A DNA stretch of 44,718 nt, from contig CABZEW010000006.1 of assembly GCA_902524845.1 (NCBI GenBank), positions 20,001 through 64,718 on the forward strand. Reading direction: 5' to 3'. Origin of the DNA: an uncultured Alphaproteobacteria bacterium (GTDB lineage: Bacteria; Pseudomonadota; Alphaproteobacteria; Rhodobacterales; Rhodobacteraceae). This document shows positions 1-9,065 of the stretch, piece after piece; the first letter of the stretch is position 1; every line of letters starts with the position of its first letter. The translations under genes were made by a program, and so were the position numbers. Below the pieces are notes generated by a model that saw nothing but the letters and a program-made list of their open reading frames with translations, was not told the DNA's origin and did not search any database.

Positions 1-1084
1 CACCATGGTGTACCTCGTATTTCTCTTTTATACCTCTCAAAATCGATAAACACTCGGTTGTACTCGGTGGGCTTACCATTACAGGCTGAAACCTTCTTGC
101 TAACGCTGCATCTTTTTCTATATATTTTCTATGCTCATCCAACGTTGTTGCTCCTATACAGCGCAAACTTCCTCTCGCTAAAGCAGGTTTAAGAAGATTT
201 GAAGCGTCCATCGAACCTTCCGACTTTCCTGCACCAACAAGAAGATGAACTTCATCAATAAAAAGTATAATTTGTCCAAAACTATTCTCGATTGCTCGAA
301 GAACGCCTTTCAATCTTTCCTCGAATTCTCCCCTATATTTCGCACCAGCAACCAAAGATCCCATATCGAGAGAGAGAAGTTTTTTATCCAACAAAACCTC
401 CGGAACGTCTTTCCTAACTATTCGAAGCGCAAGCCCCTCTGCAATAGCTGTTTTTCCAACGCCTGGGAAACCAATTAAAATTGGATTATTTTTTGTTCTT
501 CTGCTTAAAACTTGAATGGTTCTACGGATTTCTTCGTCTCGGCCAATAATAGGATCAATATGGCCCTCGAGAGCTCGGACCGTTAAGTTTAAAGTGTAAT
601 CGTTTAAAATATTCTCACCCTCTTGGTGAGCCTGATTCTCAATCTTGTTACCTTTTCTATCTTCAAGAACGATACCTTCTAATTTATTGAAGTTTTCCAT
701 TTTGTTGACTAGTTTTTTAGCGAGCTCACTTTTGCCTAAAGCGATTCCTAGAAATAAGGCCTCTAAGCCGATAAACTTGTCACCGAGCCTGTCAGCAAAA
801 ACCTCAGCGCTCTTTATCGCTTCTGACAAATTTGGGTCTATAAATAGGTTTTGATGTCCTTCAACTTTTGGGAAGGAAATTATTAGCTTGTCTACTTCTT
901 GTAGAACAGAGAAGTAGTCTCCTCCAGCTAACTCGATAAGCGTCGCAAACCGCTTTTTATTATTTGCTAAAATAGCCTTCATTACATGAGCCGTAGTAAT
1001 TGTCTGATGGCCGAGCGCTCTTGCGCTCTCCATAGCCTCAACCATTATTTTTTTTGCATTGTGGGTATATCGTTCTAAATCCAT
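1..1084 (-). CDS. clpB: ATP-dependent disaggregase ClpB (N-terminal part)
   Basis: Hsp100 AAA+ unfoldase that works with DnaK to dissolve protein aggregates in the cytosol. About 361 N-terminal residues are present; the rest of the usual ~860 lies beyond the left edge. Visible in order: the N-domain repeat (residues 1-150), first nucleotide-binding domain with Walker A near residue 205, Walker B as ILFIDEVH, the [14 protein letters not shown] segment and [16 protein letters not shown], then ARRFQPV. The last segments are typical of ClpB rather than ClpA. Walker A reads GFPGVGKT, where the family normally has GEPGVGKT. Start ATG at 1084 (MDLERYT) fits alphaproteobacterial homologues. It is divergent from pyrF across 85 bp. 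I saw no convincing heat-shock promoter. Confidence 0.93.
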   Translation of the reverse strand, partial: MDLERYTHNAKKIMVEAMESARALGHQTITTAHVMKAILANNKKRFATLIELAGGDYFSVLQEVDKLIISFPKVEGHQNLFIDPNLSEAIKSAEVFADRLGDKFIGLEALFLGIALGKSELAKKLVNKMENFNKLEGIVLEDRKGNKIENQAHQEGENILNDYTLNLTVRALEGHIDPIIGRDEEIRRTIQVLSRRTKNNPILIGFPGVGKTAIAEGLALRIVRKDVPEVLLDKKLLSLDMGSLVAGAKYRGEFEERLKGVLRAIENSFGQIILFIDEVHLLVGAGKSEGSMDASNLLKPALARGSLRCIGATTLDEHRKYIEKDAALARRFQPVMVSPPSTTECLSILRGIKEKYEVHHG

Positions 1085-1169
1085 CTTTTCTACAATTTTG
1101 TTTTCTGCTCTATCAATAGATGTGGTCTTATTCTTGATATACAACCATTAGCTTGCTATTTTTCTTAGA

Positions 1170-1865
1170 ATGAGCACGAAAGATAAAATCATTGTTGCAT
1201 TAGATGTAGAGAGCTGTGATAAGGCGCGCTCCATCCTTGAAAGATTGGATGGTCACGCGAACTTTTTTAAAATTGGACTAGGATTGATTGGCAAAGGTGG
1301 ATTGGAGCTTGCTTTGGAAATGAAAAAACGAGGTCTTCATGTTTTTTTGGATTTAAAATTATTCGATATATCAAATACAATAGAGAATGCGGTTAGCGGA
1401 TTATGTGAAGCTAAATTTGATTTTCTAACTGTTCAAGGTGATCCACAGGTTGTTAAGGCAGCAGTGAAAGGACGAGGCGCCTATGGCATGAAAATACTTG
1501 CTGTAACATTTCTTACAAGCTTAGACAGAGAAGATCTAAATCAAAATATGATCAAATCCGGAGCAATTGAAGATTTAGCTGTAAGTAGAGCTGAAAAAGC
1601 GATCTTAGCAGGAGCAGATGGGGTGATTGCTAGTCCTAAAGAATTAATATTGCTAAGAAATAACACCCATTGTACCAAAAAAATTATTGTTACCCCAGGA
1701 ATACGACCAACAAAATCTGCAATCAATGATCAAAAGCGAGTTGCGACGCCTCATGAGGCCTTAAAAAATGGCGCATCATATCTTGTCATAGGAAGACCGA
1801 TTTACCAAGCAGAAGATCCCCTAGCCGCTTTTAAAGAAATACAAAAAGAAATTTCACAAAGCTAG
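1170..1865 (+). CDS. pyrF: Orotidine 5'-phosphate decarboxylase
   Basis: Converts OMP to UMP in the last step of pyrimidine synthesis. The 231-residue length is normal. The active-site segment DLKLFDISNTIENAV carries the family's DxKxxDI core, with Asn-Thr following, and the phosphate-binding loop region VTPGIRP and the C-terminal VIGRPI are in place. The ATG at 1170 gives the expected short N-terminus leading to IIVALDVE. The gene is divergent from clpB and its last four bases overlap the end of the convergent gene at 1862. Confidence 0.95.
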   Translation: MSTKDKIIVALDVESCDKARSILERLDGHANFFKIGLGLIGKGGLELALEMKKRGLHVFLDLKLFDISNTIENAVSGLCEAKFDFLTVQGDPQVVKAAVKGRGAYGMKILAVTFLTSLDREDLNQNMIKSGAIEDLAVSRAEKAILAGADGVIASPKELILLRNNTHCTKKIIVTPGIRPTKSAINDQKRVATPHEALKNGASYLVIGRPIYQAEDPLAAFKEIQKEISQS

Positions 1866-2689
1866 TCCGCAAAGCTCTTTATAAATTTTTTAATTGCATT
1901 TAATAATCTGTTTTGAATTAACAAGAAATCGCTATTTTTAGTCTGTTCCTTTTCATCACTATAAAGTGACCGCAAAATTTCTATTTGTACTACATGAATA
2001 TTCTCAACAGGGCTCGCATAATTTTTGGTGATAAAGCCCCCTGAAAAGGGCTTGTTTAGGCTAACTCTAAATCCTGCCTCTACTAAAAAATATTTCAACC
2101 CCATTACAATTTCATGTTCACAGGACCGACCAAAACAATCACCAAGCACGACCTCTATTGGATCTTTCTTCCTAGCATGGTTAACTGAGCTCTGCGGCAT
2201 AGAATGACAATCCAAAAGTATAACTTTTTTGAACACGTCCTGTGTTTTTTCTATCAAAGTTTTTAGCTTTTCATGATAAGGAAAATAAAACTTCTGAAGT
2301 CTATCAGTGGCAATGTCGATTGAAAGTCTATGTTTGTAAATTTGCTTTTGGTCCGCTACCACTCTTGGTATAACTCCGAGACCTGCGGACACCTTTAGTG
2401 TATCCTTATATATTAAAACATCTTCAATTAATAATGGATCTAACTCTTCACAATCCCTGTTTAGGTCAATAAATGACCTAGGAAAAGTGGCAACCAGCAT
2501 CAATGATCCAAAGTCAACAACTGGAGAAAAAAGCTGGTCTACAAAGAGATCCTCAGATGATCTCAATGTTTGTAGTGATAAATCAGTCAAATTGATAAAG
2601 TTTTCGGTATAAGCACTGCCGCTGTGGGGAGAATTAAATAGCACGCAATTTGATTGATTTGAAGGTGATAAAAGTTTGTATGGTTTCAT
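1862..2689 (-). CDS. N-formylglutamate amidohydrolase family protein
   Basis: Member of the HutG/N-formylglutamate amidohydrolase family, metal-dependent enzymes that release formate or similar groups from N-acyl glutamate. Family segments are NSPHSGSAY near residue 18, FPRSFIDLNRD near 90 (Arg-Asp-Leu-Asn-Arg pattern), and LLDCHSMP near 160 with the metal-site Asp and His. The length of 275 residues is typical. No hut genes are adjacent, so a histidine-degradation role cannot be assumed; orphan copies are common in alphaproteobacteria. It ends convergently on pyrF. Confidence 0.85.
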   Translation of the reverse strand: MKPYKLLSPSNQSNCVLFNSPHSGSAYTENFINLTDLSLQTLRSSEDLFVDQLFSPVVDFGSLMLVATFPRSFIDLNRDCEELDPLLIEDVLIYKDTLKVSAGLGVIPRVVADQKQIYKHRLSIDIATDRLQKFYFPYHEKLKTLIEKTQDVFKKVILLDCHSMPQSSVNHARKKDPIEVVLGDCFGRSCEHEIVMGLKYFLVEAGFRVSLNKPFSGGFITKNYASPVENIHVVQIEILRSLYSDEKEQTKNSDFLLIQNRLLNAIKKFIKSFAD

Positions 2690-2728
2690 TTGGTGAGCAA
2701 AAAAGATCTGGTTTAATTAATTTAAACC

Positions 2729-2756
2729 TTGACCCTTCTTAAACTTTTTATATAGA
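2729..2756 (+). promoter_or_regulatory. Candidate sigma-70 promoter of tRNA-Val
   Basis: TTGACC at 2729-2734 and TATAGA at 2751-2756 are separated by 16 bases, 11 bases before the mature tRNA-Val 5' end. This is a good match to a vegetative promoter and could also serve the L36 gene downstream. Confidence 0.55.
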
Positions 2757-2767
2757 AAAAACAATAG

Positions 2768-2842
2768 GGGCGTATAGCTCAGCGGGAGAGCACTTCGTTG
2801 ACATCGAAGGGGTCACTGGTTCAATCCCAGTTACGCCCACCA
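2768..2842 (+). tRNA. tRNA-Val (anticodon GAC)
   Basis: Cloverleaf with acceptor stem GGGCGTA/TACGCCC, D-arm GCTC..GAGC, anticodon stem CTTCG/CGAAG around loop TTGACAT giving anticodon GAC, T-loop TTCAATC, and an encoded CCA end. It reads valine codons GUC and GUU. Confidence 0.96.
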
Positions 2843-2900
2843 AAAAAAGAGGTTGTCTTTTTCTGAATAATCTTTAGAAGATCAAAAGTCGGAGAGAAAA

Positions 2901-3026
2901 ATGAAAATAAGAAACTCACTGAGATCATTAAAACAGCGCCATAGAAACTGCCGAGTGGTCAAAAGGCGGGGCAAGGTATACGTAATAAATAAAGTGCAAC
3001 GTAGGTTTAAAGCCCGTCAAGGCTGA
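2901..3026 (+). CDS. rpmJ: 50S ribosomal protein L36 (type B)
   Basis: A 41-residue protein, too short for most ORF callers, beginning [14 protein letters not shown] and ending RRFKARQG, the alphaproteobacterial type-B L36 pattern. It is a component of the large ribosomal subunit. Only one cysteine remains (NCRVV), so the four-ligand zinc site of the other L36 type is absent, as is normal for this form. A GGAG ribosome-binding site lies at 2891-2894. The gene follows tRNA-Val and probably shares its transcript. Confidence 0.96.
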   Translation: MKIRNSLRSLKQRHRNCRVVKRRGKVYVINKVQRRFKARQG

Positions 3027-3043
3027 CCGATATATTTCAATAG

Positions 3044-4192
3044 ATGAACTTAAATAATTGTAACAATTTCAAAGACTTTAGAGAGCTAGCAAAAAGAAGG
3101 TTACCCAGACCCATTTTCGACTATATCGATGGTGCGGCCGATGATGAGCTCACCTATGCAAGAAATACCGGAAGCTTTAACTCAGTGTCGTTAATTCCGA
3201 ATGTTTTACGGTCAGTAAAAGACGTTGACATGTCCACAACAATTTTTGGTAAGAAAATTTCTATGCCAGTATACTGTTCTCCGACGGCCGTCCAGAGGCT
3301 TTTTCATTATCAAGGAGAAAGAGCAGTAGCTAAAGCTGCAAATAAATTAAATACAATGTTTGGCGTATCCTCTTTAAGCACGGTAAGTGTTGACGAAATA
3401 TCTTCGATATCAGAATGCCCGAAAATGTTTCAGTTTTATTTCCATAAGGATCGAGGATTAAATAAATATATGCTTGATCGAGCAAAGAAAGCCAAATTCG
3501 ATGTATTAGCATTGACAGTGGATACAATTACTGGAGGGAATAGAGAGAGAGACTTGAGGACAGGGTTTACTATACCTCCAAGGCTCAACATTAAGAGTAT
3601 GCTAAGCTTCGCAATAAAGCCATCTTGGCTATTCAATTTTCTTACCTCACCAGCATTTCAGCTCCCCCACCTTCAGAACCATATTGACGAAGGGACTAGC
3701 GCTGTTACCTCTATCGGCTCTTACTTTTCAAATATGCTGGACCAAACCATGAGCTGGAAAGATGCGGAACAACTAAGATCAGATTGGAATGGTCCTTTTG
3801 CTCTGAAAGGAATTGTAAGTGTCGAGGATGCTAAAAAAGCAGTAGATATAGGCTGTGATGGAGTGATTGTTTCGAATCATGGTGGACGACAGTTAGATGG
3901 TGCTGTTTCACCATTTGATCAGTTAGCTAGGATCGTTGATGCAGTTGGCGACAAAACTGACGTAATCTGTGAAGGTGGTATTCAGCGAGGTACACATGTG
4001 CTCAAAGCTTTGTCTTTAGGAGCGAAAGCTTGTGCTGGAGGCCGTCTATATTTGTATGCGCTTGCAGCTGCTGGACAAAAAGGTGTAGAAAAAGCCTTAT
4101 CTAATCTTCGAACTGAAATAGAACGAGACATGAAACTTATGGGAGTCACCAAAATCCATCAACTTTCAAGAAGAAATTTAAACTTCAATTGA
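3044..4192 (+). CDS. FMN-dependent alpha-hydroxy-acid dehydrogenase (L-lactate dehydrogenase-like)
   Basis: Oxidises an (S)-2-hydroxy acid such as L-lactate or glycolate and passes electrons to the respiratory chain or oxygen. Features in order are SPTAVQRLFHYQGE (FMN-binding loop, residues ~85-98), FQFYFHKD, LTVDTITGGNRERDLR, and SNHGGRQLD (residues ~278-286, with the catalytic His and substrate Arg). GGIQRGTHVLKALSLGA follows for FMN phosphate binding. The 382-residue length matches LldD. The exact substrate cannot be told from sequence. No clear Shine-Dalgarno precedes the ATG. The DUF1285 gene begins 3 bp after its stop, so they are co-transcribed. Confidence 0.88.
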   Translation: MNLNNCNNFKDFRELAKRRLPRPIFDYIDGAADDELTYARNTGSFNSVSLIPNVLRSVKDVDMSTTIFGKKISMPVYCSPTAVQRLFHYQGERAVAKAANKLNTMFGVSSLSTVSVDEISSISECPKMFQFYFHKDRGLNKYMLDRAKKAKFDVLALTVDTITGGNRERDLRTGFTIPPRLNIKSMLSFAIKPSWLFNFLTSPAFQLPHLQNHIDEGTSAVTSIGSYFSNMLDQTMSWKDAEQLRSDWNGPFALKGIVSVEDAKKAVDIGCDGVIVSNHGGRQLDGAVSPFDQLARIVDAVGDKTDVICEGGIQRGTHVLKALSLGAKACAGGRLYLYALAAAGQKGVEKALSNLRTEIERDMKLMGVTKIHQLSRRNLNFN

Positions 4193-4195
4193 TAC

Positions 4196-4762
4196 ATGCA
4201 GCCAAGTGACTTTGAGAAAAACGTAGCAAAACATATTAAAGGCAGTAAACCAGCTCCAGTTCACTTATGGGACCCCCCTTTTTGTGGTGATTTGGAAATC
4301 CATATAGATGCAAATGGACGTTGGTTTTACCAAGAGTCAGAGATAAAAAGAGAGAGACTGGTAAGGCTTTTTGCAAATATTTTAAAGAAAGAAAATGATA
4401 AGTATTTCCTTGTAACGCCCGTTGAAAAGGTAGGGATAACGGTAGTTGATGTACCATTTATAGCAACTAAAATCGATGTAGTCACGAAGGAAAATACTAA
4501 ACTATTTAAATTTATGACTAATATAGGGGATACAACCTATTTAGAGAAAAACGATCAGTTCCATATTTTATTTAAAAAGTCCACTCATGAACCCCAACCC
4601 TATATAAATGTTAGGTCCAACCTCTTTGCAAAAATTGATAGAAAAAGCTTCTACAGATTAGTGGATTATTGCACTGAAACTACCCACAAGGGCGAAAACT
4701 GGTTTGGATTTAATTCAAACAACAATTTTTTTCCATTAGTAAAATCTCAAGAGCTAGGTTGA
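4196..4762 (+). CDS. DUF1285 family protein
   Basis: Protein of 188 residues matching the DUF1285 pattern: LWDPPFCGDLEIHIDANGRW near the N-terminus, followed by WFYQESEIKRERLVRLF and YFLVTPVEKVGITVVDVPF. No biochemical function is firmly established for the family, so none is assigned. It probably forms a two-gene unit with the upstream FMN enzyme and ends two bases before the convergent rppH stop. Confidence 0.85.
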   Translation: MQPSDFEKNVAKHIKGSKPAPVHLWDPPFCGDLEIHIDANGRWFYQESEIKRERLVRLFANILKKENDKYFLVTPVEKVGITVVDVPFIATKIDVVTKENTKLFKFMTNIGDTTYLEKNDQFHILFKKSTHEPQPYINVRSNLFAKIDRKSFYRLVDYCTETTHKGENWFGFNSNNNFFPLVKSQELG

Positions 4763-4764
4763 TT

Positions 4765-5232
4765 TCAAAGATCTATCTCAAAATCTTTCAGAACAGCTTG
4801 ATACAGAGATTTTTTGAAAGGCACTATACTATCCAGCATATCACTTTTTATAGACCATCTCCAATCTGCAAATTCTGGCTCTTTTGTCTCTATATTTATG
4901 TCTGAGTCGACACCGATAAATTTAAATAAGAACCACTTTTGACTTTGCCCTCTGAATTTGCCTCCCCAAAATTTACCTTGTATTTCTTTAGGTAAGTCAT
5001 AACGATACCAAAGCTTAGATTGTTTAATGAGAGCAACCTTGCACTTTTCTATGCCCGTCTCCTCGCCCATTTCGCGGTACGCAGCCTCTATAGGAATTTC
5101 GTTATCATCAATGCCCCCTTGGGGCATTTGCCATGCCCTACTACTGTCAAGGCGCCGACCAGTAAAAATTTTGGACTGGCTATTAATAATTACTAAACCA
5201 ACACCTAAGCGATATGGTAGAGAGCTAATCAT
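4765..5232 (-). CDS. rppH: RNA pyrophosphohydrolase (Nudix)
   Basis: Removes pyrophosphate from the 5' end of transcripts and so triggers RNase E-dependent decay. The Nudix box is complete: GGIDDNEIPIEAAYREMGEE followed by TGI, with all metal-binding Glu residues. The N-terminal LPYRLGVGLVIIN and C-terminal DWRW segments are typical, and 155 residues is the usual length. The start overlaps the ctpA stop by four bases (ATGA), so translation is coupled, an arrangement conserved in alphaproteobacteria. Confidence 0.93.
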   Translation of the reverse strand: MISSLPYRLGVGLVIINSQSKIFTGRRLDSSRAWQMPQGGIDDNEIPIEAAYREMGEETGIEKCKVALIKQSKLWYRYDLPKEIQGKFWGGKFRGQSQKWFLFKFIGVDSDINIETKEPEFADWRWSIKSDMLDSIVPFKKSLYQAVLKDFEIDL

Positions 5233-6533
5233 TCTTTCACAGAGAGTACCGACAAACCTTGAATTAAATCAATTGCATGGGCTAATTGATTATCCTTATC
5301 TCTTCTCTTTTTTGTTTCCTGAAAACTAAGCTCCTCTTTTCTAAGCATTTCTTTTTCTGAATCTGTTAAACTATCGTTACTTAAAGCTCCCTCAAGATCA
5401 GCTTCAGAAAATGTTTTTCTTTTTTCTTCTTCCTTCTCTTCAACTTTTTTAAATTCTAAAAATACATCTGGGGTTACTCCAAGAGCTTGAATAGACCGCC
5501 CAGAGGGCGTGTAGTACCTTGCTGTGGTAAGTCTTATGCCTCCACTTTGGCCCATAGGAAGGACTGACTGGACCGATCCCTTACCAAAACTTTTAGTTCC
5601 CAAGACAATCGCCCTTTGGTGATCCTGAAGAGCTCCTGCCACAATTTCTGATGCCGAGGCCGATCCAGCGTTGATCAGAATTACTACGGGTTTGCCTTTT
5701 GCAATATCACCCTTGGACGCTTTGTAACGCTCTCCTTTACCTTCCCTATCTCTTGTGGATACGATCTCTCCTTGATCCAAAAAGAGATCAGTAACTGAAA
5801 TAGCTACAGATAATAATCCCCCAGGATTATTTCGCAAATCGAGTATGAAACCCTTAGGTTCATTAATACCAGTCTTTTCCATTGTCGCTTTCATTCCATC
5901 TTCGAGGTTTGGAATGGTCTGTTCATTGAAGGTAGTTACCCTCATGATCACAATATCATTATCTATTCTTACTTTTGCTGCCGTTAACTTAATTACGTCT
6001 CTCGTTACCTCTACTTCAATTGGGTCTTCCAAGCCCTCTCTAACTATAGTTAGCTTAACAGATGAACCAACTGGACCACGCATAATTTCTACCGCTTCAG
6101 ATAAGGTCAACCCGAGCATGGGTTTGTCATCCACAAACGTGATGAAGTCCCCGGCTAACACACCTGCTTTATAGGCTGGTGTGTCGTCCATGGGTGATAC
6201 CACCTTTACGAAACCGTCCTGTTGAGTAACTTCAATCCCTAAACCACCAAATGATCCTTTTGTGTCAACTTGCATATCATCATAACTTTTTGGCACTAAA
6301 AAACCTGAGTGTGGATCGAGAGAAGAAAGCATCCCGTTAATTGCTGCCTCAATTAATTCCTTACTTTGCACTTCTTGGACATATTTAGATTTTATGAGAT
6401 CAAAAACTTGACCAAAAAGATCCAGTTGTTCATAGGTCTCTCTTTTATTTTCTTTTGAGTGAACTGGGTTGAGCATTGAACAACCCAATATAAATAAAAT
6501 GATACCTAGGTACTTACTAATTAAATGTGACAT
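5229..6533 (-). CDS. ctpA: C-terminal processing peptidase CtpA (S41 family)
   Basis: Periplasmic serine protease that trims or degrades envelope proteins, often peptidoglycan hydrolases. There is an N-terminal signal segment (residues 1-26). It contains LGC, which could be a weak lipobox, but a cleaved signal is as likely. A PDZ domain spans ~95-170. The S41 core has FILDLRNNPGG near 230, catalytic Ser in GSASASE (~290-296), and catalytic Lys in SFGKGSVQ (~318). The tail after ~385 is charged and Glu/Lys-rich. Length 434 is normal. It is upstream of and coupled to rppH. The envC gene that commonly sits between gpmI and ctpA in this cluster is missing. Confidence 0.93.
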   Translation of the reverse strand: MSHLISKYLGIILFILGCSMLNPVHSKENKRETYEQLDLFGQVFDLIKSKYVQEVQSKELIEAAINGMLSSLDPHSGFLVPKSYDDMQVDTKGSFGGLGIEVTQQDGFVKVVSPMDDTPAYKAGVLAGDFITFVDDKPMLGLTLSEAVEIMRGPVGSSVKLTIVREGLEDPIEVEVTRDVIKLTAAKVRIDNDIVIMRVTTFNEQTIPNLEDGMKATMEKTGINEPKGFILDLRNNPGGLLSVAISVTDLFLDQGEIVSTRDREGKGERYKASKGDIAKGKPVVILINAGSASASEIVAGALQDHQRAIVLGTKSFGKGSVQSVLPMGQSGGIRLTTARYYTPSGRSIQALGVTPDVFLEFKKVEEKEEEKRKTFSEADLEGALSNDSLTDSEKEMLRKEELSFQETKKRRDKDNQLAHAIDLIQGLSVLSVKE

Positions 6534-6624
6534 GTAAATTTTCTCTCTTTTATATCGCTGCGTGAAATAAACACAGGCACTTTACAGTGTTCTTCTACTT
6601 GAGTTAAGTAGATAAATCAAATAA

Positions 6625-8163
6625 TCAATCTTGCCAGTAAAGAAGCGATTTACCTGTCATTTGATTGGGTTTATCTTTGCCCAATAATTCCAAGACCGTC
6701 GGGGCAATATCTATCAAAGAGCCAGATCTGATGCCTACCTTTTCCCTTTCACTAAATAGAATACAAGGGACAGGGTTTAAAGTATGAAAGGTGTGGGGGT
6801 TTTTAGTGTCTCCGATATACATTTGTTCACAGTTTCCATGATCAGAAATTATAAGAGCTTCCCCACCTTCTTTTTTTATACAGGCACACATTTTGCCGAG
6901 CATTTCATCAACTGTTTCTACAGCTACTTTAGCTGCACTTAGGCTTCCAGTATGTCCAACCATATCGGGGTTAGCAAAATTTACGATCAGTAAATCAAAA
7001 AAATTTTTCTCCAGCGCTGATATTAAGTTATTACAAATTTCTTCCGCCGACATTTGGGGTTTCTGATCATAGCCCTCTACTTGCAGACTAGGGACCAATG
7101 ATCTCTCTTCGCCATCATATTCGGTTTCGCTTCCACCATTTAAAAAATAGGTAACGTGTGGGTATTTCTCGGTTTCTGCTATTCGAAATTGCTTGAGTCC
7201 ACTTAGACTTATCCACTCGCCAAGGCCATTTTTTATTTGTTCCCTTTCAAAAAGAACATTAAATTTCCGCTTAAAATCGGAATCATATTCGATCATTCCA
7301 ACAACTTTTGTAAATATTTTTTGATTGGCACGCGAAAAACCTTCAAAATTCTTATCAGTTAGTGCATTTAATATTTGCCTAGCTCGATCAGCTCTAAAGT
7401 TACAGAAAATCAAACCATCGTCTTTTCCGTTTATTCCCTTGTATTTGCTCAATATAACGGGCTCTATAAATTCATCTGTAATCCCCTTTGCATGAGAGTC
7501 TTGGATAGCTTTGAATGGATCTCCGTAAATCTTTCCAACACCATTTGCTATTGCCTGATAAGCCTTTTGAGTTCTATCCCAACGCTTATCTCTATCCATT
7601 GAATAATATCGCCCTGTAAGCGTTGCAATGCTTACATTAGAGGGAAGATCATATATCAAGCTTTCCAAATCGGATAGACTAGTCTTGGGCTCAACGTCTC
7701 TACCATCTGAAAAAAGATGCAAGTTTACCTTTAAACTTTTTTTTGAGGCAATATTCGTCAAACTTTTTAAATGCCTAACGTGCCCATGTACACCACCACA
7801 AGAAATCAAGCCAGCAATATGAACTTCGCCTCCATTAAATTGTGTATCTGATAGCATTCTCAATAGATCTTTATTATTATTTAATCCTTCATTGGCTATC
7901 GCTTTATCTATTCTCGGCAACATACTTTGGACGATTCGGCCTGCACCTATGTGTAAGTGGCCAACTTCAGAATTTCCCATTTGATTGTCAGGCAGCCCGA
8001 CATCCTTACCAAATGTGGTTAAGGTACTATTGGGATAATTTCTGAAAAGATGGTCTAAATTAGGCGTATTTGCCAAGGATATTGAATTCCCTGATTTGCT
8101 TTCTCTTAATCCAAACCCATCCAAAATGCACAGGACATAAGACTTCTTTTTCACTTCAAACAT
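6625..8163 (-). CDS. gpmI: 2,3-bisphosphoglycerate-independent phosphoglycerate mutase
   Basis: Interconverts 3- and 2-phosphoglycerate in glycolysis using two Mn ions. The alkaline-phosphatase-type metal site ILDGFG is at the N-terminus, the phosphorylated Ser lies in QMGNSEVGHLHIGAGR, and SDHGNCEQM and the C-terminal HTFHTLNPVP complete the metal site. About 512 residues, family-typical. I chose ATG at 8163 (MFEVKKKSYV) over a TTG at 8175 because GAGG lies six bases before it. That Shine-Dalgarno sits at the rlmH stop, so gpmI follows rlmH in one operon. Confidence 0.95.
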   Translation of the reverse strand: MFEVKKKSYVLCILDGFGLRESKSGNSISLANTPNLDHLFRNYPNSTLTTFGKDVGLPDNQMGNSEVGHLHIGAGRIVQSMLPRIDKAIANEGLNNNKDLLRMLSDTQFNGGEVHIAGLISCGGVHGHVRHLKSLTNIASKKSLKVNLHLFSDGRDVEPKTSLSDLESLIYDLPSNVSIATLTGRYYSMDRDKRWDRTQKAYQAIANGVGKIYGDPFKAIQDSHAKGITDEFIEPVILSKYKGINGKDDGLIFCNFRADRARQILNALTDKNFEGFSRANQKIFTKVVGMIEYDSDFKRKFNVLFEREQIKNGLGEWISLSGLKQFRIAETEKYPHVTYFLNGGSETEYDGEERSLVPSLQVEGYDQKPQMSAEEICNNLISALEKNFFDLLIVNFANPDMVGHTGSLSAAKVAVETVDEMLGKMCACIKKEGGEALIISDHGNCEQMYIGDTKNPHTFHTLNPVPCILFSEREKVGIRSGSLIDIAPTVLELLGKDKPNQMTGKSLLYWQD

Positions 8164-8171
8164 AAAAAACC

Positions 8172-8630
8172 TCAAGCCTTATGATAGGGGTGCCGATTTA
8201 TGATACACTTTGTTCTATAAAGTTGTTCTACCAAGATAAGTCTAGCAATTTTGTGAGGAAAAACCATCTTAGAAAGCGCGATAATTTTTTTTGCTTTTGA
8301 AGTCAGCTGTTTTGGAAATCCTGATGCTCCTCCAATAACAAAAGAAAGCTGACTAATACCTTTCTCTGAAAATGAAGTTACTAATTGTGTTATACCTTCT
8401 GAGTCAATTTGTTCTCCATTTCTATCAAGCAAAACTGTTGATTGCTTGCCGTCCAAAATCCTTGAAACTTTCTTATAAAATTGGCTTTCGGCTTCATTTG
8501 ACTCAAAGATTTCCAATGAAGTTAGAAAATCGCTATTAAATTGTTTATTGAACCTTTTTGCATAGTCAAATATCAAATCAAATTCCGGTCCATTTTTTAC
8601 CTTACCATGGGCAAGTATAATTATTTTCAT
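8172..8630 (-). CDS. rlmH: 23S rRNA (pseudouridine-1915 N3) methyltransferase RlmH
   Basis: SPOUT-fold methyltransferase that modifies helix 69 of the assembled ribosome. The trefoil-knot SAM site is visible as FVIGGASGFP (residues ~100-110), and the C-terminus has the family ending EQLYRTKCIINRHPYHK. The 152-residue length is exact for the family. It sits between rsfS and gpmI, the standard arrangement. Confidence 0.95.
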   Translation of the reverse strand: MKIIILAHGKVKNGPEFDLIFDYAKRFNKQFNSDFLTSLEIFESNEAESQFYKKVSRILDGKQSTVLLDRNGEQIDSEGITQLVTSFSEKGISQLSFVIGGASGFPKQLTSKAKKIIALSKMVFPHKIARLILVEQLYRTKCIINRHPYHKA

Positions 8631-8640
8631 TGTAATAAAG

Positions 8641-9033
8641 CTAACTCGAGATCTCAGTGAGATCCCCTTTCCACATTTTTTCTATTTGGTAATACTCTCT
8701 CACCTCCGGTTTAAATATATGAACAATCACAGCCCCAAAATCTAACAAAACCCAGTCAGCATTTTCTTTCCCCTCTATTTTGCAGTTAATGCGAAACAAC
8801 CTTTTAACACCTTCCCGCACCTTTTCTGCCAAAGCAACAACTTGTCTATTAGAGGTTCCAGACGCAATTATTATTTTTTCAAACTCAGAAAAGGTTTCAT
8901 CCACATTTATTTCTGTGATATTTACAGCTTTATTTTGGTTCAAAATTTTTTTTATATAGTTTAGAAGATCGTTAACACCACTGTGCTTGCTATCTTTAGG
9001 CTCAATTTCTTTGTCTATCTCTTTATTTTTCAG
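8641..9033 (-). CDS. rsfS: Ribosomal silencing factor RsfS, probable CTG start
   Basis: Binds uL14 on the 50S subunit and blocks subunit joining when nutrients are short. The core ASGTSNRQVVALAEKV and DWVLLDFGAVIVHIF are unmistakable. A TTG at 8943 would give only 100 residues and would cut the conserved N-terminal helix, seen upstream in the same open frame as VNDLLNYIKKILNQNKAV. The frame upstream contains no ATG or GTG. A CTG at 9033 has AGGAG six bases before it (9040-9044) and gives 130 residues, a normal length. I therefore place the start there. The coding sequence ends 10 bp before rlmH. Confidence 0.85.
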   Translation of the reverse strand: MKNKEIDKEIEPKDSKHSGVNDLLNYIKKILNQNKAVNITEINVDETFSEFEKIIIASGTSNRQVVALAEKVREGVKRLFRINCKIEGKENADWVLLDFGAVIVHIFKPEVREYYQIEKMWKGDLTEISS

Positions 9034-9065
9034 CTTTTTCTCCTGAGGTCTCTTTGTGATTATAA

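Noticed and set aside
1541-1726. Minus-strand frame inside pyrF and the many similar antisense frames in core genes
   Set aside because: Shadows of well-supported genes with no protein family features.
8641-8943. RsfS starting at TTG 8943
   Set aside because: This would delete the conserved N-terminal helix; the CTG at 9033 has a better ribosome-binding site and gives a normal length.
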